A DNA stretch of 64,000 bases from Zizania palustris (taxonomy: Eukaryota > Streptophyta > Magnoliopsida > Poales > Poaceae), in assembly GCA_019279435.1 (NCBI GenBank), contig JAAALK010000287.1, positions 29,264,162 to 29,328,161 of the forward strand, read 5' to 3'. Made by a program: the position numbers and the translations under genes. Shown here one piece after another: positions 1-10,872 of the stretch. The notes beneath the pieces were generated by a model that saw only the letters and a list, made by a program, of their open reading frames with translations, had not been told where the DNA came from and searched no databases. Every line of letters starts with the position of its first letter. Position 1 is the first letter of the stretch.

Positions 1-218
1 GAACATTCTGGGATGGACTGATGAACCCTCATGACCTCTTGAATTTATTTCTCATGGTATATGATACCCTGTACATAATAATATTTAATATGTCAAAAAG
101 CTGCACAAAAAGATTAGTTAGGAATAATTTTAATTGGGAATTACTTTTTTACTATATGTGCACTGGAATACAAGCTGATTCTGTATAACCACATTCTGTC
201 TTTAGTCCTGACTGAATT
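1..218. other. 3' flank of receptor kinase 1
   Basis: AT-rich sequence downstream of the stop codon of the minus-strand receptor kinase. It probably includes the 3' UTR. No other coding signal is seen. Confidence 0.5.
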
Positions 219-3200
219 TTACGTCTGAGGTTTGGTGTCTATACTATCCAGGCAGGCGACTACTTCCTTTATAGTCAGTCTCAAGCAAGGATTACAGTTG
301 ACACACCTGCAAGCAACTTCTAGTACCTTGAGAATTTGCTCGTCATATCCCGTGCCTCGCAGTATTGGATCCAGGACCTCGATTTGCTTCCCTTGTGATT
401 TCATCTCCTGTACCCACTTGACAAGTTCTTTGGATGAAGACGAGATTGAGACAGGTCGTCTTCCTGTGAGCAGCTCAAGCAGGACAACTCCAAAACTGTA
501 CATGTCACCTCTCAGCGTAGCAACCCATCCTTGCCCATACTCAGGTGGGATGTAGCCCAGAGTACCGACTAACTCAGTAGTGACATGTGTTTTGTTGGCA
601 AGGATTAATCTTGACAGTCCAAAATCGGCAACATAAGCTTTAAAATCTTTGTCAAGCAGGATATTGCTGGACTTGATGTCGCGGTGAATAATATGGGGTT
701 TGCAGGCATCATGGATATAAGAAAGGCCCTGACCTGTTCCTTGTGCAATTTTGAGCCGCGCTGGCCAGTCAAGAAATGTGCTTGTATCATCATCCCTGTT
801 ATGAAGCCAATCGTCCAGGCTCCCGTTCTCCATGTAAGAATATATGAGGAGCCTTGAATCTCCCTGTATGCAGTAACCCCACAGTGGTACAAGATTGTCA
901 TGCTTTGCCATAGAAAGTGCTTCAACCTCTGCACTAAATTCTCTATCCATCAGACACATTTCACCATTAAGCTTCTTGATGGCCAACTTGGTGCCATCAG
1001 GTAATTCAGCCTTGTATACTAACCCATAGCCTCCACATCCAATGATGTTGTCCTTGTGAAAATTATTTGTTGCCTTCACAATGTCAGTAAAGGTGAGCTT
1101 GTTTTTATCTCCCTCGCCTCTTGATACTATAACTAATGATTGCTCCGAACCAGACTCAGATTTGACATCTGCATTGTTGCTACTCCTATTTTTGGTTATG
1201 AAACATGTACCCCTTACATAGGCAAGGAGATACCCCATAAATAGAAGAAGAGCTATTCCTCCGAAGAAAACACCAAATGCAGTTGCAAAAATGGCTTTCT
1301 TGCTGTGGCCTTTTATGGAAGTGGATGATGCTTCTGCTTCTGCCGCACCACACCTGCTAGGAAGAATAGAGCCACACAACTTTGGGTTCCCATAAAAGCT
1401 AGAAATTGTGAATGTACTAAACTGGACTCCATTTGGAATAGGCCCTTCCAGATCATTATAAGAAACATTGAATGCCGAGAGGAAGTGCAGGTTGTTCAGT
1501 GCTGATGGGATTGCACCTATGAGATGGTTACTAGACAAGTCTAGCACCTGCAATTTTGTCAAGTTGCTGAGCTGCTGTGGAATCTCTCCTGATAAACTAT
1601 TTGAACTTAAATTGAGGGTATTGAGTGATTTCAACTGACCAATGTCTTGAGGGATCATCCCACTGAAGTTATTTTTGCCTAGATTCAGCACATTTGGGAA
1701 TGCAATGGTTATCCGGTATTGAAGAGTTGGAGTTTTATAAACAGGCAGCTCGAATACCCTTGGATCCAAACTGGTGGCCCTATTCTTTGATACTAGCATT
1801 CTCATCTCCATTAAAGAAGTTGGAATTTCCCCTATAAGGCTGTTATTTGATAGATCTAGATGGAACAGTAACTCTAGGTTTTTTATCCAAGGAGGTATCG
1901 ATCCAGTGAGTCGGTTGTTTTGCAAAAATACCATCTCCAAATTTTCTAGCTTTGATAGCCAAGAAGGTATATGTCCAGACAATGAGCAATTAGCTATAGA
2001 AAGAACCTTGAGTTTCTGAAAACCATCAATTGTGTCATCTTCTGGCATGGCCTCTCTCTGGAAGTTGCTCCCAATAAGAAGGGTGGTGAGGTTCCTGGAG
2101 TCCTTGAGGATCGATAGCGTGTTTGTCACATTTGTCAAGTTGTTGCAACCAATCGATAAGAAAGTAAGGGACTTCAAGTTACCTATTTCTGGTGAGAGCT
2201 GGCCATATAGATTGTTACCAGACAACCGAAGTGCAGCCAGATTGCTACAAGAGTAAATGCTTTCTGGAATTGTGCCTTCAAATCTGTTGTACAGGAGATC
2301 TAAAGTTTTTAGATGGGGCAGGTTGGAGAAATTCACTCTGCTAAGTTGGCCGCCGAAGTTGTTTCTCTTGAGGTTAATCGTTATGAGATGTGTGCAATTG
2401 CTCATGGCCGACGGGAGCTCCCCGGACATGTTATTATTACCCAGATGGAGATCTTGTAGTCTATTGAGCTGACCTATAGAGTCTGGAATTGTGCCATGTA
2501 TTCTATTCCCTTCAAGATCAAGGGTAGTCAGATTTCTGAGGTTGACTATGTGCATACCATCAATTACTCCTTGCAAATCATTGTTAGGAAAAGAGAGGTA
2601 CTCTAACGAGCTAGCATTGAAGAGATCATCTGGGAGACTGCCACTGAGGTTGTTGTAACCAGCCTTGAGCACTCTGAGCCTGGAGCAATTACCAAATCCA
2701 GGGGGGATGCCACCACTGAAATGGTTGTGACAGAGTTCAAGCTCTGCAAAGGACGGCGAACTGCTGCAGAAATGACTCGGTATCTGCCCTGTGAAGCTGT
2801 TGTTGCTGGCGTTGAGCGCAACCAGACTCTTCATCATCTTCCATGTCGCAGACGGAAACTGTCCTGTGAACAAGTTGCTTGAGATGTTCAGTACCTGCAG
2901 AGGCCGGACAGGGTTAGAAAATGGCAGCTCATGTATCTCTTCCTTGAGGAGGTTGAAGCTGACATCAAGGACGGTGATGCTGCTGGATGCTATCAACTCT
3001 GATGGTAAGCCACCAGACAGCGAGTTGTGGGATAGGTTGAGGTGAAGCAGGCCGGTGAGGTTGCCAAGAGACGGTGATATACTCCCCTCAAGGCCCTTGG
3101 AAGCCAGCTTGACACCGGTGATTTTCCCATCTGCACTGCAGGTGACCCCTTCCCATGTGCAGCAGTCTTTGGCATCCCGCCATGACACCGCCAGGCCGCC

Positions 3201-3383
3201 ATCCTTGGAGAGGCCCGAGAGGAACTGGAGGAGGGAGCTCTTCTCCTGCTCTGTGCATGAGCTGGTGGGGGACACCAAAGAGAGCACTAGCAGCAGCGCA
3301 AAAGAAAGCTTAAGCCCAATGAAATATATCCGAATTCCATTGCTGTACTTCTTGCATGAGGAATGGAGTTGCTGCTTCTGCAT
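219..3383 (-). CDS. LRR receptor-like kinase 1, PSKR/PSY1R type (subfamily X)
   Basis: A single uninterrupted 1054-aa reading frame. In order it has a signal peptide (about residues 20-42), an N-terminal cap with the paired cysteines of the LRRNT domain (CTEQEKSSLL... and CCTWEGVTC), about twenty extracellular leucine-rich repeats, an island insertion (around MLVSKNRATSLDPRVFELPV) between late repeats, a C-terminal cap, a transmembrane segment (about 700-725) and a Ser/Thr kinase domain. The kinase has the glycine loop GCGGYG (about 780), a VAIK-type lysine in AIKKL, HRDIKSSN (about 895), DFGLS and PPEYGQ, so it looks catalytically competent and of the RD class. Receptors of this subfamily sit in the plasma membrane and bind sulfated peptides such as phytosulfokine or PSY1; the ligand here is not known. 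It is the most divergent of the four receptors in the window. The start is the first in-frame ATG before the signal peptide. It lacks introns, as is usual for this family. Confidence 0.95.
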   Translation of the reverse strand: MQKQQLHSSCKKYSNGIRIYFIGLKLSFALLLVLSLVSPTSSCTEQEKSSLLQFLSGLSKDGGLAVSWRDAKDCCTWEGVTCSADGKITGVKLASKGLEGSISPSLGNLTGLLHLNLSHNSLSGGLPSELIASSSITVLDVSFNLLKEEIHELPFSNPVRPLQVLNISSNLFTGQFPSATWKMMKSLVALNASNNSFTGQIPSHFCSSSPSFAELELCHNHFSGGIPPGFGNCSRLRVLKAGYNNLSGSLPDDLFNASSLEYLSFPNNDLQGVIDGMHIVNLRNLTTLDLEGNRIHGTIPDSIGQLNRLQDLHLGNNNMSGELPSAMSNCTHLITINLKRNNFGGQLSRVNFSNLPHLKTLDLLYNRFEGTIPESIYSCSNLAALRLSGNNLYGQLSPEIGNLKSLTFLSIGCNNLTNVTNTLSILKDSRNLTTLLIGSNFQREAMPEDDTIDGFQKLKVLSIANCSLSGHIPSWLSKLENLEMVFLQNNRLTGSIPPWIKNLELLFHLDLSNNSLIGEIPTSLMEMRMLVSKNRATSLDPRVFELPVYKTPTLQYRITIAFPNVLNLGKNNFSGMIPQDIGQLKSLNTLNLSSNSLSGEIPQQLSNLTKLQVLDLSSNHLIGAIPSALNNLHFLSAFNVSYNDLEGPIPNGVQFSTFTISSFYGNPKLCGSILPSRCGAAEAEASSTSIKGHSKKAIFATAFGVFFGGIALLLFMGYLLAYVRGTCFITKNRSSNNADVKSESGSEQSLVIVSRGEGDKNKLTFTDIVKATNNFHKDNIIGCGGYGLVYKAELPDGTKLAIKKLNGEMCLMDREFSAEVEALSMAKHDNLVPLWGYCIQGDSRLLIYSYMENGSLDDWLHNRDDDTSTFLDWPARLKIAQGTGQGLSYIHDACKPHIIHRDIKSSNILLDKDFKAYVADFGLSRLILANKTHVTTELVGTLGYIPPEYGQGWVATLRGDMYSFGVVLLELLTGRRPVSISSSSKELVKWVQEMKSQGKQIEVLDPILRGTGYDEQILKVLEVACRCVNCNPCLRLTIKEVVACLDSIDTKPQT

Positions 3384-3918
3384 GGATGAAAATCTGATGC
3401 TTACACCTGATTATGATTGGACAGAAAATAGCCTTCATGAAGAAAGAGCATGAGAAGGAGGAAGAAGAAAACACAAGGAGCTGCCATTTGATTGTATCTT
3501 ACTTGGTGGTTTGGTCAGATCTGCAGTTGCTGTCAACAAAAGAAGAGAATACCGGGTCAAGCATGAGATCCAGCGGCCACACATCCACACCGGTGCTTTT
3601 CTGTGCACAATTGCCAGTTCGCCACTGCCTGCCTGCTTGCCTGCAGTGCCGCAGTTTCCTGGTTCACACAGCACGTTGTCGTCAGTGTCGCCTGCCATAT
3701 AATAATCCATTAAAAAGTCCAAGTGCCCTACCCTTTTGTACAAAAAATTGTTGTCTGCTTCGGCAATTGTTCAGCCACCCTCATTATGCGATTTTTGAAT
3801 TGCTGTCATATAATGTTTGAATTGTTATCATATAATGTTTTGGTTCACATGATGATATATGAGATGCATGCCTATATGAGATGATATGACATTTGTTCTT
3901 GTACCACCTTTGCCATGC
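3384..3918. other. Upstream region of receptor kinase 1
   Basis: About 535 bases between the receptor start and the copia insertion. It should hold the receptor promoter and 5' UTR on the minus strand. I see no confident TATA box or second gene; small reading frames here show no family features. Confidence 0.4.
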
Positions 3919-4050
3919 TGTTGGGCTGTATATGTATAAGGGTTATTGTGTGAGTCTTGGCCCAAAAAGGGGTCCAATATAACTTGTATATGTAGTAGGT
4001 AGTAAGAGGAAAATAGAACCTCCTGGAAGCTTGCTCATCTAACATTGACA
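3919..4050 (+). repeat. 5' LTR of copia element
   Basis: 132 bp, starts TG and ends CA, and matches the right LTR at 131 of 132 positions. Confidence 0.95.
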
Positions 4051-4066
4051 TGGTATCAGAGCTTGG
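4051..4066 (+). other. Primer-binding site (initiator Met tRNA)
   Basis: TGGTATCAGAGCTTGG begins immediately after the 5' LTR. It is the standard plant copia primer site complementary to the 3' end of the initiator methionine tRNA. Confidence 0.9.
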
Positions 4067-4677
4067 CGACACGAGTTGAGGCTGCGGCGGCGGTGCTCGG
4101 CGGAGCTAGCTTGTCGGCGTCCAGGGAAGTGCGGCGGGAGCTGGCAGCTGCGAGGAGGGGGATCGGCCAAAGGAGGTGGCCAGACACGACGGGAGCTTGC
4201 CGGAGGAGGTGGCAGCCAAAGGGGAGGTTGAGCGGCAACATCACACAGGACTTGGGAGCGGTGCCCTTCGATTGGGAGTCAGCAGTTGGCCGGAGCAGCA
4301 GAGCGGGTAGGCAGAGAGGAGCTTGAAGACCTGAGGGGGCGAAACCCTAGCTGGCCAGGGAGAAGAACAAGGAGCCAGTGCAGAGTAGAGGAGCACAAGG
4401 GGACTTCAAGAGCCAAGCAACAGATCAACAACAGAGTGGGCTGCATTTTTTTTTGGACTACACAGAGGAGGAAACATGAGCTCTTGTGCAACAGGTCTAG
4501 CATCACCTAGAGGCTGCTTGCTGATTCCAGAGTAGAGTGAATTGTGAATCTATCATGGGTGAAAACCAAGGAATCGAACAAGTGCTGGGAAAATTGGTTG
4601 AATTGCTAATAGAAAAAAGGGGTGATATAACAAGCACAAGCAATGCAATAGTCTCACATGTTTAACCAGTACAAAAG
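4067..4677 (+). other. Leader of the copia element
   Basis: Untranslated leader between the primer site and gag. The first 300 bases are GC-rich and the rest is A-rich. No convincing reading frame. Confidence 0.6.
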
Positions 4678-4977
4678 GTGGAGCTAATGCAAAATGACAT
4701 CAAGCTAGAAGGAGTCAAGAATTACCTAAGTTGGTCAAGGAGAGCTTTGTTAATCCTAAAGACAAAAGGGTTAGAAGGATTTATTACAGGAGAAAAAAAG
4801 GAGCCTATAGACAAATCAAATGCAGAATGGAAGGTTTGGAGTACAACTAACTCACTAGTGGTGGCATGGTTATTTACCTCACTGTCTCCAGCCATTGCTG
4901 CAAATGTTGAGACCATCACAAGTGCATTTGAGGTCTGGAAAACCTTATCAAACTCTATTCAGGAGAGGGAAATGTGA
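4678..4977 (+). pseudogene. Copia gag, N-terminal fragment
   Basis: A 99-aa frame typical of the N-terminal copia gag/UBN2 region (features include NYLSWSRRALLIL and EVWKTLSNSI). It stops at 4975-4977, just where the matching gag sequence resumes in the next frame, so a small indel has separated the two parts of gag. Confidence 0.85.
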
Positions 4978-6737
4978 TGCTGATGGTGGAAACACAAGAG
5001 AGGATAAGTGATCTAAAACAGGGGGAGCGATCAGTGGAAGAATATGTTGCGGATCTTAGGCGCTTGTGGTCTGACTTGGATCATTATGATCCTGTTGGAT
5101 TAGAGCACTCTGACTGCATAACTAAAGTGAGGAAGTGGATTGAGCGCAGAAGGGTCATTGAATTCCTAAAAGGCCTAAATCCAGAATTTGAAGGAAGAAG
5201 AGCTGCCATGTTTCACCAACCTACTCTCCCTACTTTAGATGAGGCCATAGCAGCCATGGCACAAGATGAGCTTAGGCGGAAGGTGTTATCAAGTACCACA
5301 CTACCATCACTCCATCCCACCTATGTGGTCACAAGAGGTAATGAAACGAGAGCGTGTTTCAATTGTGGTAAAGAGGAACATCTTATTCGTGACTGTCGTG
5401 CTCCACGGAAGTTCAACTATGAAAGGGGGAGGGGTACTGATAGAGGTAGGGCAAAAGGTGGAAGAGGCTATGGAGGTCGAGGCTATGGAGATAAAGATGA
5501 TCACAAGGCTAACATAGTTACCATTGAACAAGGATCTCCAACAATTACAGAAGGCTCAAAGAACCAAGATAAAGATAGAGTAACTACAAGTGACAATATT
5601 GCAAACTTTGCTCATACAAGCTCAGGTATATCACATCAAGCACTTTTATCTAAGCAAAATTCTCATTCAAATTGGATACTGGACTCAGGTGCATCTAGAC
5701 ATGTTACGGGTATGTATAGAGAATTTACATCATATACACCATACTCACATGAGTGTAAGGAAAAGATTCAAACTGCCGATGGAACATCTTGTCCCGTTAG
5801 AGGAGTGGGTGTAATACATTGTACACCTTCTCTTACACTCTCATCAGCCCTATATGTTCCTTCTTTTCCTGTGAACTTGATTTCATTAAGCTCTTTGGTT
5901 GATGATATGGATTGTCGGATCTCCCTTGATCGTGAGAATTGTGTAATTCAGGAAAGAAAGACTGGGAAGAGACTTGGGACTGGAATCAAGCATGATGGAC
6001 TTTGGTACTTAGACCGAAGGGGAGCAAATGAAACAGTGTGTTTTGCGTCAACTATTTTATCAAGTGAAGAAGCTAAGGTATTGCTTTTGCATTGTCAGTT
6101 AGGACATATGTCTTTTGAGACCATGATGAAGATATTCCCTAATGAAATGAGTAAGGTGGATAAACTTAAATTAATATGTGATGCATGTGAGTATGGAAAG
6201 CATACAAGAACATCATATGTAAGTAGAAGACTTCGGAGTGTATCACCCTTCATTCTAATACATTCAGATGTTTGGACCTCACAAGTGGTCTCCATGAGTG
6301 GAATGAAATATTTTGTCACTTTTATTGATTGTTATTCCCGCATGACATGGTTATATCTTATGAAACACAAAAGTGAGGTGCTTAAATGTTTCCAAGATTT
6401 TTATGCATGCATTAGAAATCACTTTAATGCCCGTATCCAGTTTATTCGAATTGATAATGGATCAGAGTATGTGAACAATGAGTTTGATACCTTCCTCTCT
6501 GTAGAAGGAATATTACATCAAACATCATGTCCTGATACTCCTCCTCAAAATGGAGTGGCTGAAAGGAAAAATCGTCATCTCTTAGAAATAGCACGTTCAC
6601 TTATGTTTACTATGAATGTGCCTAAGTTTTTATGGAGTGAGGCTGTTATGACAGCCACATATCTTATCAATCGCACCCCTTCAAGAATATTGGGTTGGAA
6701 AACTCCATATGAAATGATATTTGGATTTGTTAGCTGA
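4974..6737 (+). pseudogene. Copia gag C-terminus, protease and integrase
   Basis: A 587-aa frame that continues gag in a shifted frame. It contains a CCHC zinc knuckle (CFNCGKEEHLIRDC), an aspartic protease site (LDSGASRHVTG), the integrase zinc motif (H..H then CDACEYGKH) and the integrase core acidic residues (HSDVW, RIDNGSEY, NGVAERKNR). The frame ends shortly after the conserved NRTPS/TPYEMIFG region, where reverse transcriptase should follow; it instead meets a deletion junction near 6720. Confidence 0.92.
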
Positions 6738-7503
6738 CACAGGTATGCTTGATTGTCGACCTGCTAATACACCTATTGAACAAAATCATAAGCTATGTGC
6801 TGAATCCGGAGACTCAATAGATAAAGAAAGATATCAAAGACTTGTAGGGAGACTAATATACTTATGTCACACAAGGCCTGATATAACATATGCTGTGAGT
6901 CTGGTGAGTCGATTTATGCATGATCCAAGGAGTGGTCATATGGATGCAGTATATAGGATCTTAAGATATTTAAAGGGGAGTCCAGGCAAAGGTCTATGGT
7001 TCAAGAAAAATAGACACTTGGATGTGAAAGGATATTGTGATGCAGATTGGGCTAATTGTCTCGATGATAGAAGATCAACTTCAGGCTATTGTGTATTTGT
7101 TGGTGGTAATTTGGTATCTTGGAGAAGTAAGAAGCAGTCAGTGGTATCTCGCTCAACTGCTGAGGCAGAATATAGGGCAATGTCTGTGAGTTTGAGTGAA
7201 TTGTTATGGCTGAGAAATCTCCTAACTGAGTTAAAATTGTTTGAAAACACTCCCATGGAGTTATGGTGTGATAACAAGTCAGCTATTAATATTGCTAATA
7301 ATCCAGTTCAGCATGATCGAACAAAGCATATGGAGATAGATCGCTTCTTCATTAAAGAAAGACTGGATGAAGGAATCTTGAAATTAGGCCATGTAGTTTC
7401 TGGAGAACAGATAGCTGATTGTCTAACAAAAGGATTAGGTGTTAGGGAATGTATATCCTCATGTAACAAGATGGGTATGATAGATATCTATCATCCATCT
7501 TGA
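6721..7503 (+). pseudogene. Copia reverse transcriptase end and RNase H
   Basis: A 260-aa frame covering the last part of the reverse-transcriptase region (GRLIYLCHTRPDI, SRFM) and RNase H (GYCDADWAN, STSGYCVF, STAEAEYRAM, CDNKSAI). The catalytic YVDD-type motif is missing, so this is the distal side of the internal deletion. RNase H itself appears complete, with D, E and D catalytic positions visible. Confidence 0.92.
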
Positions 7504-7510
7504 GGGGGAG
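7502..7510 (+). other. Polypurine tract
   Basis: GAGGGGGAG directly before the 3' LTR, the expected plus-strand primer for reverse transcription. Confidence 0.85.
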
Positions 7511-7642
7511 TGTTGGGCTGTATATGTATAAGGGTTATTGTGTGAGTCTTGGCCCAAAAAGAGGTCCAATATAACTTGTATATGTAGTAGGTAGTAAGAG
7601 GAAAATAGAACCTCCTGGAAGCTTGCTCATCTAACATTGACA
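7511..7642 (+). repeat. 3' LTR of copia element
   Basis: 132 bp, with one difference from the 5' LTR (A at 7562), followed by the target duplication CATGC. Confidence 0.95.
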
Positions 7643-7969
7643 CATGCCAGTTTTTTTTATCTATTGAAGCAGTTGCTTTGTGCCACTGTGGACTGTGGTA
7701 AGGCTGACAACTCAACTGTTTTTTTCAGGGTGACTGACAAGTGACAGTGGTAGTTATCCTGCGGCCTCGCTCGCTGTTAACCGTTCGATTGACAGGTATG
7801 GTTTGGATCGAAAGTTGGAGAGAATCGTGAGAAATTTATGCCAAAGTCCTCGTACTTATTACGTTAAGCCCGTCTCGGGTAGGATCACTATGATTGGCAG
7901 CGATCCAAATCGACTATGTTTCGACCGTCCGATCGATTGTATACGGTCTGGATCAACGGTTGTGGGGCA

Positions 7970-8430
7970 GGAGCTAGAGATGGCAACGGGTACACACTCG
8001 TTGGGTATTACCCGTACCTACCAGATAAAAATCGACTCGCTACAAAACCTACACCCGCTTGCGGGTACAAAAACTTACCCACACCCGCACTCGCGTGGAT
8101 ATTTGTGCCCGACAAGTAACCCACACCCGATTTCAGATCCGCCATAAATCATAAATATATCACTGAAAAATGGCATATGCATCTATAAGTAACAACAATT
8201 TATACCAACAAATATAGTCTAATAGATCATTGGAACATATTATTTCCACACTAATATCAAGTCACCACTGGCATATTACGAATGAGCTGAATTTATAGGG
8301 AAATGCACATAGACCTTCAGGTGTATTTACCTGCGGGTAAGTGGGTACGGGTACTATGCAGCTGTACTCGTATCCACTCTACCAACGGGTAGAGTTTTTT
8401 GCCCAATAAAGCACTTGCGGGTGAAGATAT
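7970..8430. repeat. GGGTA/CCCG-rich repeat, possible DNA transposon remnant
   Basis: Opens with AGAGATGGCAACGGGTA, a terminus resembling those of grass hAT-type elements. It carries several ACCCG/CGGGT blocks in both orientations (7990-8110 and 8330-8425). A clean matching right end and target duplication were not found. A related block occurs at 34558-35209. Confidence 0.45.
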
Positions 8431-8499
8431 TATTCCACATCCATCTTTTTATTGGATAAAACTCATCGGGCTCTCGGGCGCTCTATTACCTTTTATGTC

Positions 8500-9142
8500 C
8501 ATCTCGAGTTGGGCCGGAAACGTGGGCCTCGAGTGGTCGTTTCGATTCGATTTGGGCCCAATACGTGGCACAAGCTTCCATTCTTCTCCCGGGGCGGCGA
8601 CCGGCGGCGAGGAAGCGCCGCTCGTCACCCTCCTCGGATTCTCAGATACCGTGATTTTAGTTCAGTTTCTCGGTCTACAGAAATGGGCCGGAATACGGGT
8701 GCACGGGACGGGACGCATTGTCCCGCTCTGTCGCCGTCGCTCCTCCGGACCTCCACTCCCTCCGGCGAGTCGCGGGGTCACGGCTCCGCCTTCTATCCTG
8801 GCTTCCGCCCCCACCACCCGCGGCGGTGGCGTTGCACGCTTGCTCTCGTCACGGCCCGTGCCGCCGGCCGGCCTGCTGCCTCGCTGCCGCGACGCCCTCG
8901 GGCTGTTCGAGGCAATGCCGAAGTGGCCCGCAGGAAGGGAGACAGCCAGGCAGCCACCTACTGTGGAGCGGCGCGCTCAGGCTGTTCGGCGAAATGCTCG
9001 TGTGTCTCGCCCCGGGCGGCAACTACCGTGGCTGCAGAAGAGCTCGTGCGGGAGGACGCACATCAGGCAGGTGCTGGAGGGCCAATGCTGCGTGAGCGCG
9101 TGCTGTAATGCCACGCTCTCTTCACCGCTCCAGTCGGCCTGA
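8500..9142. other. Orphan GC-rich island, no gene identified
   Basis: Sharp GC-rich block in AT-rich DNA, preceded by GGGCC-type promoter motifs (around 8505-8560). It looks like the promoter and first exon of a plant gene, but several frames stay open because of composition and none shows a recognisable domain. It may be a captured or abandoned gene start. Confidence 0.3.
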
Positions 9143-9534
9143 CTGCCTCCTTCGAGATGGTTAGCTCTGTTGCATTCTCTATTTGTCTTTCCACTCCATG
9201 GTAGGCTTAACATTTGTGCTGGTATGGTATCCAGTCCACTATCCACGTATTCCACAACCAACCTTACTTTTATCTATCTACAATGGTTCTATTCAAGAGA
9301 GAAATAATTTTAGGGTAAGACTTGTATATTCCTACTCTTAGTCGTCCAAAAGTCAAGGCTGAAAAATAGGCAGCAATGAAAAAAAAACATACACTAGTTC
9401 GGAAATTAAATTCTAAAATTTTGCTGCGGCTTATAAGCCACAGGTCAATCAAGCAGGTCTAGCACCTAAATATCAAGGTATCTTACTTGAATGAAAACCA
9501 TTTTGACTTTGTCAGTGAAGAATGAAGGGACATA

Positions 9535-9782
9535 CTCACTTCATTACATATTATAAATTGATTGCTTTTTTAGATATCAAACTTTCTAACTTTAACCAAT
9601 TTTATAGAAAAATATATCAAAAACTACAATATCAAATTAGTTTCATTAAATATACCATAAAATCTGTATTAATAGTGTATTTATTCAATATTGTAAATGT
9701 TAATATATTTTTCTTTAAACTTGGACAAAGTTAGATAAATTTGACTTTTAAAAATCAAACACTTTATAATATGAAACGAGTA
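9535..9782. mobile_element. Stowaway-like MITE, degraded
   Basis: AT-rich element whose ends are inverted copies: left CATATTATAAATTGATTG, right complement of CAAACACTTTATAATATGAA. This resembles the widespread CTCCCTCCGTTTCATATTATAAG Stowaway family of cereals, diverged. Confidence 0.55.
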
Positions 9783-9975
9783 ACAATGTTTTTTACCTCA
9801 CTTGTTTTTACCTTTTGTCATTACTGTGCAACATTAACATGAATAGTGTTTCAATAAACAGGGAATGGAAAACACATCACGCTAAAACTTTATAATACAA
9901 AAATAAGTAACAATAATGGCATAACGCCTCTGTCAAGGCCTCAAGGGTGTCGGCACCTAGGGTAGGGTGTCCTCG

Positions 9976-9987
9976 ACTGCGTAGTTT
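9976..9987. repeat. Left target-site duplication of the LINE
   Basis: ACTGCGTAGTTT, identical to 13655-13666; the preceding five bases CCTCG correspond to CCTCA on the right side. Confidence 0.85.
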
Positions 9988-10872
9988 TTTTTTTGACTTA
10001 ATCGGCAGGAGAGGCTCCTACCACGATCAATTCATTAAGAATAAAAGAGCCAGTACAACGAAAGGAAGGGGGGAGCAGAGAAGAAGTACAGGTAGGAGGA
10101 GGGAGATACAAGAGGGACTAGGGGGATGCCCGGAGGCCTAGAGAGGAGAGCCATGGCACTATCTGCTGACGCTGCTTGTCGGAGAAACGAGAGGTTTGTA
10201 GGGAGAGCTGAGCGGAGAAGATCTTCTTCCAGTTTGGTCGCGAACCGTGGGAGTTGCGAAAGATAATGTTATTCCTGAGCAACCATAGGGACCAGCAACC
10301 AATCATGACAATCTCCAGGGCAAAAGGCAAACTGAGAGCCTTAGTGCTGGTAAGGACCAGGTCCAGGGGAGGAGCCGGAAGTGACCAGGAAACCTGAAGA
10401 GAGCTCCAACAGGATAAACTGAAGTGGCACCCGAAGAAGAGGTGGTAGAGGTTTCCTCATGAGAGTCAGAGCAGAGGACACAGTCAAAGGTCAAACCAGA
10501 GATGACAAGACCTTTCCTGCGGAGAATGTTTCTAGTGTTTAGCCGGTCAATCAGCAAAAGCCAGAAGAAGACTTTGATCTTGTTGCTGCAAGAGGATTTC
10601 CAGAGGAGTGAGAAAAGGGGGTGAGGGTTGGGAAGATTGAAGTGGTGGTGATAAAAGGATCGGGAAGTGTAGCGAGAGGAGCCCCAGATGAAGGACCAGG
10701 AGTCAGGACCAGCGTGAAACTGATAGTTGTTGACCAGGTGGGAGAGTTGAAGCAGCTCTTCCTCCGTCTCCGAGGAAAGGGGCAGGTGAAAAAGGCGAGG
10801 AAGCGACGGAGTAGAGAGAAAGGAAAACAGGGAGATGTCCTTGTCAACGACGAAGGAAAACAACCGAGGGAA
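9985..10872 (-). pseudogene. LINE 3' segment: zf-RVT region and 3' UTR
   Basis: Reading on the minus strand from about 10872, the frame has the C-terminal LINE zinc-binding region (WKSSCSNKIKVFFWLLLIDR, then CVLC and LFF-type residues). One frameshift lies near 10430-10445. A second stretch (10118-10330, GCWSLWLLRNNIIFRN) continues to the C terminus. A short 3' UTR ending in a poly(A) tail (poly(T) on the plus strand at 9985-9994) follows. It begins at protein positions just after those at which the inverted segment ends. Confidence 0.85.

Larger units (their letters stand above)
3919..7642 (+). mobile_element. Ty1/copia LTR retrotransposon, internally deleted
   Basis: A complete element bounded by two 132-bp LTRs (TGTTGGGC...TTGACA) and a 5-bp target duplication CATGC (3914-3918 and 7643-7647). 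A primer-binding site complementary to initiator-Met tRNA follows the left LTR and a purine tract precedes the right LTR. The order protease, integrase, RNase H is that of copia (Pseudoviridae-like) elements. The two LTRs differ at one position (3970 versus 7562), so the insertion is recent. The coding region is broken: gag is frameshifted near 4975, and the reverse-transcriptase core is absent at a junction near 6720. This copy cannot supply its own reverse transcriptase. It lies 535 bases upstream of receptor kinase 1, in the opposite orientation. Confidence 0.95.

Noticed and set aside
10835..10862. Start of the 942-aa frame as a native LINE start codon
   Set aside because: The first residues are antisense to the 3' LINE segment and arise from the inversion.
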